In this document: piece by piece, positions 1 through 5,614 of the stretch | Layout of the letters: the number at the start of each line of letters is the position of its first letter | Numbering within the stretch: the stretch's first letter is position 1 | NCBI GenBank assembly: GCA_938030645.1 | Contig: CALHHQ010000053.1 | Location: forward strand, 1-5,614 | DNA from: an uncultured Rhizobiaceae group bacterium | Lineage (GTDB): Bacteria > Pseudomonadota > Alphaproteobacteria > Rhizobiales > Rhizobiaceae | Direction: 5' to 3' | Length of the DNA stretch: 5,614 nucleotides | Notes under the pieces: generated by a model | Told to the model about the DNA's origin: nothing | Database searches by the model: none | Seen by the model: only the letters and a program-made list of their open reading frames with translations | Translations under genes and position numbers: made by a program

Positions 1-1
1 C

Positions 2-1024
2 GGAGAAGTCGGTGCCCGAAATGGACCGTCGATAATGGGCGGTGGTGATCGCCCCGCATGGGATCGTATGGCACCCGTCTTGGAAGCCATTTCAGCAAAG
101 TTCGAAGGCCAACCCTGTGCCACATATATGGGGGAAGCTGGTGCTGGCCATTACGTCAAAATGGTTCACAACGGCATTGAATATGCAGACATGCAAATGA
201 TTGCTGAAGTCTATGGCATTATGCGCGACGGGTTCGGAATGCCGGCTTCAGAAATCGGCGATGTATTTGATTTATGGAACAATGGACCATTGCAGTCTTA
301 CCTGATTGAAATTTCGGCTGAGGTCGCAAAGGCTGTGGATGAGAAAACTGGCAAGCCAATGCTTGATGTTATTCTCGACAGCGCTGGACAAAAGGGTACG
401 GGGCGCTGGACCGCTATTGAAGCATTGCACCGTGCGTCTCCGGTCACAGCCATTGATGCGGCAGTTGCGGCGCGCAACCTGTCTTCGAGAGTTGGGGAAC
501 GCAAAACGGGTGAAAACATATTCAGTGCAGCACCTCAAAAAATCAGCCGTGAAGACTTGCCACTTGATGTTTTGGAGCAGGCGCTGCTGGCGGGCAAAGT
601 GGCGTGTTACGCACAGGGTTTTGCAATGCTGGACAAAGCGTCTGATGACTATGGTTGGAAATTGCCCTTACCGGAAATTGCGGAAGTTTGGCGCGAAGGC
701 TGCATCATCCGTTCGGCCATGTTGGATGACATGGCAACGGCTTTGAAAAACGACCCGGACAGCAACCTCATGTTCGCACCTGCGTTTGCTGAAAAAATGC
801 AAGCCACACACAATGGCTTGCGCAAAGTCGTGGCCGTTGCAGCGACGAACGGTACACCAGTTCCGGCATTATCTGCAGCGTTGTCGTATTTTGATACGAT
901 GCGCACATCCCGTGGCACGGCCAATATGATTCAAGGCCAACGAGACTATTTTGGCGCGCACTCGTTTGGTCGCTTGGATGAAGAGGGTGCTCACCACGGC
1001 CCGTGGGCTTTGGGTACGATATAA
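2..1024 (+). CDS. gnd: 6-phosphogluconate dehydrogenase, decarboxylating (5' end outside window)
   Basis: The enzyme oxidatively decarboxylates 6-phosphogluconate to ribulose 5-phosphate in the cytosolic oxidative pentose-phosphate pathway. The 340 visible residues align by eye with the family from the end of the N-terminal Rossmann domain (GEVGARNGPSIM, usually GEEGA..GPS(I/L)MPGG) to the C-terminus, so roughly the first 125 residues of about 470 are missing. Counting from the Met codon at position 35, KMVHNGIEY (42-50) holds the catalytic Lys42 and Glu49. ILDSAGQKGTGRW (113-125) is the family signature. QRDYFGAH (302-309) supplies the Arg and His that reach the partner subunit's active site. 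The Met at 35 is internal, because the reading frame is open to the window edge and its upstream codons match the family. The Rossmann motif is outside, so NADP versus NAD preference cannot be judged. The gene converges on pheA with 9 bases between stops. Family identity is very secure. Confidence 0.97.
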   Translation, partial: GEVGARNGPSIMGGGDRPAWDRMAPVLEAISAKFEGQPCATYMGEAGAGHYVKMVHNGIEYADMQMIAEVYGIMRDGFGMPASEIGDVFDLWNNGPLQSYLIEISAEVAKAVDEKTGKPMLDVILDSAGQKGTGRWTAIEALHRASPVTAIDAAVAARNLSSRVGERKTGENIFSAAPQKISREDLPLDVLEQALLAGKVACYAQGFAMLDKASDDYGWKLPLPEIAEVWREGCIIRSAMLDDMATALKNDPDSNLMFAPAFAEKMQATHNGLRKVVAVAATNGTPVPALSAALSYFDTMRTSRGTANMIQGQRDYFGAHSFGRLDEEGAHHGPWALGTI

Positions 1025-1033
1025 AAAGATGAT

Positions 1034-1876
1034 TCAGCGACTGCGATCTGTTGCCGCTGGATAAACACCCAAAATGGTCTTTTCGGAAGAAAAGAAATCC
1101 ATTTCTTCAAGAGCGTACTTTACATTTTGCTGATCTGGGTGGCCTTCAATGTCAGCGTAAAAAATTGTCGCTGTGAATGTGCCACCTTGATAACTTTCAA
1201 GCTTGGTCATGTTCACACCGTTGGTCGCAAATCCACCCATCACTTTATAAAGTGCTGCTGGTACGTTGCGCACACGGAACACAAATGTCGTGACAGCCGG
1301 GCCAGCATCCACATCCGGAACCTCGGGCGTGCGTGATAAAATGACAAATCGCGTCACGTTATGTTCTGCATCTTCCACATTCTCTTTAAGAATGTTCATG
1401 CCGTACATTTCAGCCGCCAACAGCGGTGAGAGTGCTGCTGCTTTGCGGTCGCCATTGTCGGCAATCATGCGGGCGGCTCCTGCTGTGTCACCCGCAATCA
1501 CACCTTTCCAACCATTTTCGCGAATGACGTTGCGACATTGACCAAGGGCATGAATGTGCGAATAGACCGTCTCGATATCATCCAGTTCCACACCAGGCAG
1601 CGCCATGAGTTGAAAATGAATGGGCAGGAAATATTCGCCAATAATATGTAATCCAGATTCTGGTAGCAGGGAATGAATGTCTGCCACACGCCCAGCCAAA
1701 GTGTTTTCAATCGGGATCATCGCCAAATCAGCTGCGCCAGATTTCAGCGCTTCGAATGCATCTTCAAATGTTGGACAGGGCAACGGCTCCATATTGGAAT
1801 AGACATTGCGGCAGGCCGTATCGGAATTGGCTCCGGGTTCACCTTGGAAGGCAATTTTTCCTGATCGGTTTGGCAT
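1034..1876 (-). CDS. pheA: Prephenate dehydratase (monofunctional, PDT plus ACT domain)
   Basis: The 280-residue cytosolic enzyme converts prephenate to phenylpyruvate, the committed step to phenylalanine. The catalytic PDT domain spans about residues 6-180: IAFQGEPGANS near the start, IPIENTLAGRV (54-64), SHIHALGQC (106-114), AALSPLLAAEMYG (147-159) and the catalytic NVTRF (173-177, Thr175). A C-terminal ACT domain (about 195-270) is the usual phenylalanine-sensing module. There is no chorismate mutase domain, unlike enterobacterial PheA, and the length fits monofunctional PDTs. I chose ATG 1876-1874 because IAFQGEPGANS follows directly and a GGAA (1886-1883) sits 6 bases upstream. The frame stays open to an ATG at 1966, but that start would overlap kdsB by about 30 codons and add non-conserved sequence. 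It lies one base after the kdsB stop, so the two are probably cotranscribed and translationally coupled. Confidence 0.95.
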   Translation of the reverse strand: MPNRSGKIAFQGEPGANSDTACRNVYSNMEPLPCPTFEDAFEALKSGAADLAMIPIENTLAGRVADIHSLLPESGLHIIGEYFLPIHFQLMALPGVELDDIETVYSHIHALGQCRNVIRENGWKGVIAGDTAGAARMIADNGDRKAAALSPLLAAEMYGMNILKENVEDAEHNVTRFVILSRTPEVPDVDAGPAVTTFVFRVRNVPAALYKVMGGFATNGVNMTKLESYQGGTFTATIFYADIEGHPDQQNVKYALEEMDFFSSEKTILGVYPAATDRSR

Positions 1877-1886
1877 TTTATGTTCC
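1877..1886 (-). promoter_or_regulatory. pheA ribosome binding site inside the kdsB 3' end
   Basis: On the minus strand the last codons of kdsB (Ser-Gly-Thr-stop) contain GGAA at 1886-1883, six bases before the pheA ATG, and only base 1877 separates the kdsB stop TAA from that ATG. This supports the short pheA start and suggests that ribosomes finishing kdsB help initiate pheA. Confidence 0.6.
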
Positions 1887-2618
1887 GGAAAGTGCAGCGC
1901 GTGCGCGCTCAAGATCGGCGGGAGTATCGACACCCAATGGGACAGTGTCAACGAGCGCTGCATCAACGCGCATACCGTCTTCTAAAGCACGCAACTGCTC
2001 CAGCTTTTCGCGCAGCTCCAACGGCGAAGGGGGCAGGCTGACGAAACGTTTCAACGCAGACCGTCGCCATGCATACAAGCCAATATGATGATAAAGAGGA
2101 CCATCACCGTATGGAGCTGTGGCACGAGTGAAATAGAGCGCTCGCAAACAGTTCATAGCACTCTCCGTTCCCACAAGTTTTACAACATTGGGGTTCGTGC
2201 GCTCGTCCGCATGGATGATTTCAGTCGCCAATGTGGAAAGCGCAACCTCTTTGTTTTCGAGAGGCAAAAGGCTCGCCCGAATCGAAGCCTTGTCGATGGT
2301 CGGCAAATCACCTTGCACATTGATGATCGTCTCGACCTGACCGGCGGGGTCCAAAGTTTCGAGTGCTTCCCATATTCGATCAGAGCCTGAAATGTGATCT
2401 TCGCGCGTCATAACGGCTTCGCCACCGTGCTGAACAACAATATCTGCCACTTCTTGGGTGTCCGTAGCGACAATCACGCGACCAACTTCCGCTTCCTCGG
2501 CGCGACGCATGACTTGAACGATCATTGGAAGCCCCGCGATATCAGCCAGTGGTTTGCCCGGCAGTCGCGTTGATGCCATCCGCGCTGGAACCATCACAAT
2601 TGTTGTTTTGTTGGTCAT
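1878..2618 (-). CDS. kdsB: 3-deoxy-manno-octulosonate cytidylyltransferase (CMP-Kdo synthetase)
   Basis: KdsB activates Kdo with CTP to give CMP-Kdo, the donor that WaaA/KdtA uses to build the inner core of lipopolysaccharide; it acts in the cytosol. The 246-residue length is normal. Visible motifs are the nucleotide-binding VPARMASTRLPGKPL (10-24), SGSDR (77-81), NVQGDLP (100-106) with the metal-binding Asp104, YHHIGLYAWRRSAL (176-189), EKLEQLRALEDG (204-215) and GVDTPADLE (229-237) with the second metal Asp231. The start ATG at 2618-2616 is preceded by GGAA (2630-2627) at 8 bases and puts the conserved N-terminus close to the start. It is first of a two-gene unit with pheA and divergent from cycM. 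The Glu usual after VQGD in Escherichia coli is Leu here. Because the protein makes Kdo donor, the organism should carry Kdo-containing LPS. Confidence 0.96.
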   Translation of the reverse strand: MTNKTTIVMVPARMASTRLPGKPLADIAGLPMIVQVMRRAEEAEVGRVIVATDTQEVADIVVQHGGEAVMTREDHISGSDRIWEALETLDPAGQVETIINVQGDLPTIDKASIRASLLPLENKEVALSTLATEIIHADERTNPNVVKLVGTESAMNCLRALYFTRATAPYGDGPLYHHIGLYAWRRSALKRFVSLPPSPLELREKLEQLRALEDGMRVDAALVDTVPLGVDTPADLERARAALSGT

Positions 2619-2650
2619 TTCAAAAGTTCCAAAAAGCGCGTTTCCAACAT

Positions 2651-2679
2651 CTCAATCGTTTAAAACGCAAAACAGTCAA
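2651..2679 (-). promoter_or_regulatory. Candidate kdsB-pheA promoter (weak)
   Basis: On the minus strand TTGACT (2679-2674) resembles a sigma-70 type -35 box. At a 16-17 base spacing only a poor -10 (GATTGA or ATTGAG, about 2657-2651) follows. It lies about 35 bases upstream of the kdsB start, which is a sensible place, but the -10 match is weak. This is a guess from pattern and position. Confidence 0.25.
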
Positions 2680-2709
2680 TAAGTCTCATAGAAAGGCGAG
2701 TTATAGGTG

Positions 2710-2738
2710 TTGCAACCCATCGGCAAAAGACATAGTTT
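2710..2738 (+). promoter_or_regulatory. Candidate cycM promoter (weak)
   Basis: TTGCAA (2710-2715) and TAGTTT (2733-2738) are separated by 17 bases. They match the -35 and -10 consensus at 4 and 3 of 6 positions respectively. Transcription would start near 2745 and give a leader of roughly 75 bases before the cytochrome gene, containing the small hairpin at 2763-2780. The call rests only on pattern and location in the divergent region. Confidence 0.28.
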
Positions 2739-2808
2739 CCGCGCCAAAATCAAGGTCGAACTGCTGCGCTTGTTCGCAGCTCAAAATCTTCGGCATTCTT
2801 GCGGTATT

Positions 2809-2812
2809 GGAG
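2809..2812 (+). promoter_or_regulatory. cycM ribosome binding site
   Basis: GGAG lies 9 bases before ATG 2822. It decides the start of a reading frame that is open much further upstream (to at least 2525), where the extra residues would overlap kdsB antisense and lack any conserved character. Confidence 0.65.
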
Positions 2813-2821
2813 CCTTTTCGC

Positions 2822-3367
2822 ATGGACTCGTTTGAGTGGAACAAAGTTTTCGCAGCACTGTTGGCAGTTGCTTTCGTATTATTGGGTTTGAATTTTCTTT
2901 CTGATGGCCTTTTCCACAGCAAGAACCCTGAAAAAGCTGGTTATGAAATTGAGGGTGGCCCAGTAGCCGCTGCCTCAGATGGCCCTGCCGTTGTTGAGGT
3001 TGAATCCGTGAACGCTCTTTTGGCGTCGGCAACACCGGAAGCGGGCCTGAAAGCAGCTAAGAAGTGTGCGGCTTGTCATAATTTCAACGAAGGCGGCGCC
3101 AACAAAGTTGGTCCTGGTCTTTACGGAACTGTCAATCGCGCAATTGCGGGCGTTGAAGGGTTTGGATATTCTGCTGCTTTAAAAGCTTACGGCGAAGGCA
3201 AAACCTGGACGTATGAAGAGCTGAACGGCTTTCTCTACAAACCAAAGGCCCACGTTAAAGGCACATCAATGGGATTTGCAGGCATCAAAAAAGCTGAAGA
3301 ACGCGCCGCGATGATCGCTTACTTGCGTTCATTGGCAGCTGATCCAGCTCCACTGCCTGAGGGTTAA
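2822..3367 (+). CDS. cycM: Membrane-anchored class I cytochrome c (CycM type)
   Basis: This is a 181-residue c-type cytochrome held in the inner membrane with its haem domain in the periplasm. Residues 1-8 (MDSFEWNK) precede a hydrophobic segment at about 9-28 that has no good cleavage site and probably stays as an anchor. An acidic, Ala/Pro-rich linker follows (about 35-70). The haem attachment motif is Cys82-Ala-Ala-Cys85-His86, followed by KVGPGLYG and, near the end, KGTSMGF with the likely sixth ligand Met150. The C-terminal helix is AAMIAYLRSL. In Bradyrhizobium, CycM passes electrons from the bc1 complex to the aa3 oxidase; I infer the same role from the anchor, haem motif and gene order next to kdsB-pheA. 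Start ATG 2822 follows GGAG by 9 bases and matches the MDSFE beginning I recall for rhizobial homologues. A strong terminator follows, so it is probably monocistronic. A cleaved soluble form is less likely. Confidence 0.92.
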   Translation: MDSFEWNKVFAALLAVAFVLLGLNFLSDGLFHSKNPEKAGYEIEGGPVAAASDGPAVVEVESVNALLASATPEAGLKAAKKCAACHNFNEGGANKVGPGLYGTVNRAIAGVEGFGYSAALKAYGEGKTWTYEELNGFLYKPKAHVKGTSMGFAGIKKAEERAAMIAYLRSLAADPAPLPEG

Positions 3368-3389
3368 TCTACTTCAATCGAGACTTTTC

Positions 3390-3422
3390 AAGCCGGGTTG
3401 GTTCGTCCAATCCGGCTTTTTT
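3390..3422 (+). terminator. Rho-independent terminator after cycM
   Basis: A 12-bp stem, AAGCCGGGTTGG (3390-3401) against CCAATCCGGCTT (3407-3418), has one G-U pair, a 5-base TTCGT loop and a T-run at 3417-3422. It begins 22 bases after the cytochrome stop. It separates cycM transcription from the yejA operon. Confidence 0.92.
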
Positions 3423-3502
3423 GTGCCTTGTTTCAGTTGAATGTTGAAGCTGCAATCACTTTGCTCAAGCCTTTGCGAAACCAAGGGTGACATAATCGTA
3501 AC

Positions 3503-3531
3503 TTGACCCAAGATTCTGAACGCCTAATTCT
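3503..3531 (+). promoter_or_regulatory. Candidate promoter of the yejA operon
   Basis: TTGACC (3503-3508), preceded by C, is a good alphaproteobacterial -35 element. At 16 bases it is followed by TAATTC (3525-3530), a poor -10. It lies about 60 bases upstream of the yejA start and downstream of the cycM terminator, so a promoter is expected in this 167-base gap (3423-3589). No operator, riboswitch or other structure stands out in the rest of the gap. Confidence 0.35.
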
Positions 3532-3578
3532 AAGTGAACGAATGCCCGAACGCACCGTCTGAATACTGAGACCGAATT

Positions 3579-3582
3579 GGAA
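3579..3582 (+). promoter_or_regulatory. Ribosome binding site fixing the first yejA start
   Basis: GGAA lies 7 bases before ATG 3590 but only 1 base before the alternative in-frame TTG at 3584. It therefore favours the ATG start. Confidence 0.6.
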
Positions 3583-3589
3583 TTTGTCT

Positions 3590-5461
3590 ATGAAGCGCCT
3601 TACCCGTCTGTTTGCATTTGCAGCAATTGCCTCGTTAAGCACAGGGCTCGTACCCCAGGCTCATGGTGATGATCGTGTTTGGCGCACGAGCACAACTTTA
3701 ATTGGCCCTTCAAAATATGCAGAAGAATTCAAGCATTTTGATTACGTCAATCCAAATGCCCCTAAAGGGGGCACGCTCAATCGAGCGGTTCGAGGTACAT
3801 TCGACAGCTTCAATCCTTTCATCGTCAAAGGAAATCCTGCAGCAGGTGTGACTTATCAGGGCGGATTGCTATGGGAAAATCTCATGGCCAAAGGCTTGGA
3901 TGAACCCGCGTCCTCTCACCCGTTGATTGCGGAAGCCTTTACTTATCCTGATGATTATTCATCTGCCACATACAGATTGAATCCCAAAGCACGGTGGCAT
4001 GACGGAAAACCAATCACAGTTGAGGATGTGAAATGGTCCATGGCGACGCTCAAAGAACATTCCCCACAATACAATCGGTATTTTGGCGATGTTAAAGAAG
4101 TGCGCATCGACAATGAACGGGAAGTCACATTTTTATTTGCTGAAAAAGGCAATCGCGAATTGCCTGTTATTATTGGCGATCTGCCAGTTCTTCCCAAACA
4201 CTGGTGGGAAGGAACTGATTCAAAGGGAAACAAACGCGATTTCACGCGCTCAACTTTAGAGCCACCACTCGGCAGCGGTCCTTACAAAATCGCAGAGTTT
4301 TCTGCTGGATCATCAATCAGTTGGGCACGAGTTGAGGACTATTGGGCCAAAGACCTTCCAGTGAATGTGGGGCGCTACAATGTTGGATTGTACAAGTATC
4401 AATATTATGGTGACAGCAATGCCATTTGGGAGGCCTTCAAAAAGGGCGGCCTCGATGATTACCGTCGTGAAAACCGATCTAAGCGTTGGGCCACTGAATA
4501 TGTGTTTCCCGCCTTCAAGTCCGGCGATGTGCGCAAGGTGGAGTTTCAAGGAACCGGTGGCTACGTCATCAACATGTTCCAGATGAATTCTCGTCGTGAA
4601 CTTTTCCAAGATCGGCGCGTGCGCAAGGCTTTGGTTTGGGCGTTGAATTTCGAAAAGATGAATGAAGATCTTTTCTATGGTTTGTACAGCCGTTCAACCA
4701 GTTATTTTGGAGGAACGGAACTGGCAGCAAAGGGTCTTCCAAGTGCAGAGGAACTAAAAATTCTTGAGCCGTTTCGGGGCCAGATTCCTGACGAAGTGTT
4801 CACAGAGGAATATAAAGTTCCTGTCTATGAAACCCGCCGCGATCAGCGCAAACATTTGCGCACGGCTCTTGGCTTGTTGAAAGATGCCGGATGGGTTCAA
4901 AAAGATTCTAAACTGGTGAATGAAAAAACCGGTGCAGTCTTTAAGTTTGAAATTTTGACAAGCAGTCCATCAGCCGAACGAACCTGGTCGCCTTGGATGA
5001 ACAGTTTGCGGTTGCTTGGAATAGATGCGCAGCTTCGCGTTGTCGATACCTCTCAATATATTCAACGTGCCACCAATTTCGATTTTGACGTTATTGCGGT
5101 TCCCTCCCAGCAGTCTGTTTCTCCAGGCAATGAACAGCGCGAGTATTGGTCTTCCAAATCAGCCAAGCAAACAGGATCGCGAAACTATATGGGAGCCAGC
5201 AATCCGGCGATCGATGCTCTTGTGGAGCAAATCATTTTTGCAAAAGACCGAGAGACTTTGATCAACACGACCCGTGCTCTGGAGCGTATTCTACAGTTTG
5301 AGTATTATGCGGTACCTGCTTGGTATGGAGCAAAAGACTGGTACGCATTTTGGGACAAAATTCAAATCACTGAGAAACAACCTGAGTACTATGGATTGGA
5401 CCCCTTTAGTTGGTGGATTGATCCTGCAAAGGAAGCTGCTCATAACGCGAAATATAAATAG
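3590..5461 (+). CDS. yejA: YejA-family periplasmic oligopeptide-binding protein (SBP_bac_5), Sec-exported
   Basis: This is the substrate-binding component of a YejABEF-type ABC importer for peptides. In E. coli the family imports microcin C; in Brucella and rhizobia it is linked to tolerance of antimicrobial peptides. The 623-residue precursor starts MKRLTRLFAFAAIASL, a Sec signal with likely cleavage after Ala24-His-Gly26. There is no lipobox, and I see no cysteine anywhere, so it is a soluble periplasmic protein. The mature part shows YejA hallmarks: HFDYVNPNAPKGG (49-61), RWHDGKPITVEDVKWSM (135-151), GSGPYKI (228-234), FQDRRVRKALVWALNFEKMN (339-358), and a Trp-rich end with DPFSWWIDP. Length is normal for YejA, longer than classic DppA/OppA. 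ATG 3590 is chosen over the in-frame TTG 3584 because of ribosome-site spacing. A second yejA follows after 13 bases. The peptide substrate cannot be read from the sequence. Confidence 0.93.
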   Translation: MKRLTRLFAFAAIASLSTGLVPQAHGDDRVWRTSTTLIGPSKYAEEFKHFDYVNPNAPKGGTLNRAVRGTFDSFNPFIVKGNPAAGVTYQGGLLWENLMAKGLDEPASSHPLIAEAFTYPDDYSSATYRLNPKARWHDGKPITVEDVKWSMATLKEHSPQYNRYFGDVKEVRIDNEREVTFLFAEKGNRELPVIIGDLPVLPKHWWEGTDSKGNKRDFTRSTLEPPLGSGPYKIAEFSAGSSISWARVEDYWAKDLPVNVGRYNVGLYKYQYYGDSNAIWEAFKKGGLDDYRRENRSKRWATEYVFPAFKSGDVRKVEFQGTGGYVINMFQMNSRRELFQDRRVRKALVWALNFEKMNEDLFYGLYSRSTSYFGGTELAAKGLPSAEELKILEPFRGQIPDEVFTEEYKVPVYETRRDQRKHLRTALGLLKDAGWVQKDSKLVNEKTGAVFKFEILTSSPSAERTWSPWMNSLRLLGIDAQLRVVDTSQYIQRATNFDFDVIAVPSQQSVSPGNEQREYWSSKSAKQTGSRNYMGASNPAIDALVEQIIFAKDRETLINTTRALERILQFEYYAVPAWYGAKDWYAFWDKIQITEKQPEYYGLDPFSWWIDPAKEAAHNAKYK

Positions 5462-5466
5462 AGAGG
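5462..5466 (+). promoter_or_regulatory. Ribosome binding site of the second yejA gene
   Basis: AGAGG begins immediately after the stop codon of the first yejA and lies 8 bases before ATG 5475. There is no terminator or room for a promoter between the two genes, which supports a single operon. Confidence 0.65.
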
Positions 5467-5474
5467 TTTCCAGA

Positions 5475-5614
5475 ATGAACATCACCCGCCGCCAGTTCGG
5501 TAAAATCTCTGCGCTTGCTTTGATGGCTGGAGGGATGGCAACTTTGCCACGTATTTCCCTTGCTTCCAATCCAACGGGCAAACGATTGCATGGCCTGTCA
5601 GCCTTTGGTGAACT
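5475..5614 (+). CDS. yejA: Second YejA-like peptide-binding protein with Tat signal (3' end outside window)
   Basis: Only the first 46 codons are visible. The protein begins MNITRRQFGKISALALMAGG. TRRQFGK (residues 4-10) fits the twin-arginine consensus (S/T-R-R-x-F-x-K), and it is followed by a moderately hydrophobic Ala/Gly/Leu stretch (11-25) and a possible cleavage site after Ser28-Leu-Ala30. The next residues, LHGLSAFGE, match the start of the mature domain in YejA-like binding proteins, where HGLSAFG usually precedes the conserved HFDYVNPNAPKGG block. The gene lies 13 bases after the first yejA with its own ribosome site, so it is most likely a paralogue in the same operon, with permease and ATPase genes expected further right. 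The family assignment rests on a short stretch plus context; the Tat signal itself is clear. Confidence 0.82.
   Translation, partial: MNITRRQFGKISALALMAGGMATLPRISLASNPTGKRLHGLSAFGE

Larger units (their letters stand above)
2619..2821. other. Divergent intergenic region between kdsB and cycM
   Basis: These 203 bases hold the start signals of two divergent units. Visible elements are a GGAA ribosome site for kdsB (2630-2627), one candidate promoter in each direction, a perfect 6-bp stem hairpin (2763-2780) and the GGAG ribosome site for cycM (2809-2812). The plus-strand frame open through this region from inside kdsB has no protein-like family features before the cytochrome start at 2822, so I treat the region as non-coding. 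Confidence 0.7.

Noticed and set aside
649..924. Minus-strand open frame of 91 codons inside gnd
   Set aside because: It is antisense to conserved gnd sequence and shows no recognisable protein features, so it looks like a shadow of the real gene.
994..1006. Small dyad CCACG-GCC-CGTGG near the gnd stop as a terminator
   Set aside because: Its stem is only 5 bp, it lies within coding sequence for conserved C-terminal residues, and no T-run follows on either strand.
1896..1909. GC-rich dyad AGCGC-GTGC-GCGCT just upstream of pheA
   Set aside because: It encodes the Ala/Arg run near the KdsB C-terminus (ERARAAL), so codon content explains it. It also lies upstream of the pheA ribosome site rather than masking it.
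1877..1966. Upstream extension of pheA to an ATG at 1966 (30 extra residues)
   Set aside because: It would overlap the conserved C-terminus of kdsB in another frame and add residues with no family match. The ATG at 1876 has a ribosome site and directly precedes the conserved IAFQGEPGANS.
2525..2821. Upstream extension of the cytochrome reading frame by 99 residues
   Set aside because: It begins inside kdsB on the opposite strand and has a basic, Cys/Ser-rich composition unlike a signal or anchor. ATG 2822 has a good GGAG and the typical MDSFE start.
3584..3589. TTG start two codons upstream for the first yejA
   Set aside because: The only ribosome site (GGAA 3579-3582) is 1 base away from it, whereas it is 7 bases from ATG 3590.
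3423..3589. Possible small RNA or leader peptide upstream of yejA
   Set aside because: Apart from a candidate promoter and a ribosome site, I see no strong hairpin with T-run and no short frame with a convincing ribosome site in this gap.
3955..4609. Minus-strand open frames of 96 and 98 codons within yejA
   Set aside because: Both are antisense to clearly conserved yejA coding sequence and lack ribosome sites or family motifs that I can recognise.

Overview
The window looks like ordinary chromosomal sequence from an alphaproteobacterium, most likely a Hyphomicrobiales (Rhizobiales) relative of moderate GC (about half, judged by eye). Three things suggest this. The divergent pair cycM / kdsB-pheA followed by tandem yejA-type genes is an arrangement I recall from rhizobia and Brucella relatives. 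The proteins carry lineage-typical variants, such as NVQGDLP in KdsB and the ESYQ effector motif in PheA. Candidate promoters have a CTTGAC-type -35 element. The exact genus cannot be fixed from the sequence.

Layout, left to right. (1) Positions 2-1024, + strand: the 3' two-thirds of gnd (6-phosphogluconate dehydrogenase), cut by the window edge. (2) Positions 1034-1876 and 1878-2618, - strand: kdsB followed one base later by pheA, a tightly coupled pair that converges on gnd with only 9 bases between the stop codons. (3) A 203-base divergent intergenic region. (4) Positions 2822-3367, + strand: a membrane-anchored c-type cytochrome of the CycM type, closed by a strong intrinsic terminator at 3390-3422. 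(5) A 167-base intergenic region with a candidate promoter. (6) Positions 3590-5461, + strand: a YejA-family periplasmic peptide-binding protein with a Sec-type signal peptide. (7) Positions 5475-5614, + strand: the first 46 codons of a second YejA-like protein, beginning with a twin-arginine (Tat) signal, 13 bases downstream and almost certainly in the same operon. The permease and ATPase genes (yejB, yejE, yejF) would be expected beyond the right edge.

Functions: oxidative pentose-phosphate metabolism (gnd), Kdo activation for lipopolysaccharide (kdsB), phenylalanine synthesis (pheA), respiratory electron transfer between the bc1 complex and a terminal oxidase (cycM), and oligopeptide uptake (the yejA pair). 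These are mostly housekeeping genes. I found no RNA genes, mobile elements, CRISPR arrays or large repeats, and nothing I would call a new system. The most interesting point is the tandem pair of peptide-binding proteins that appear to use different export routes.
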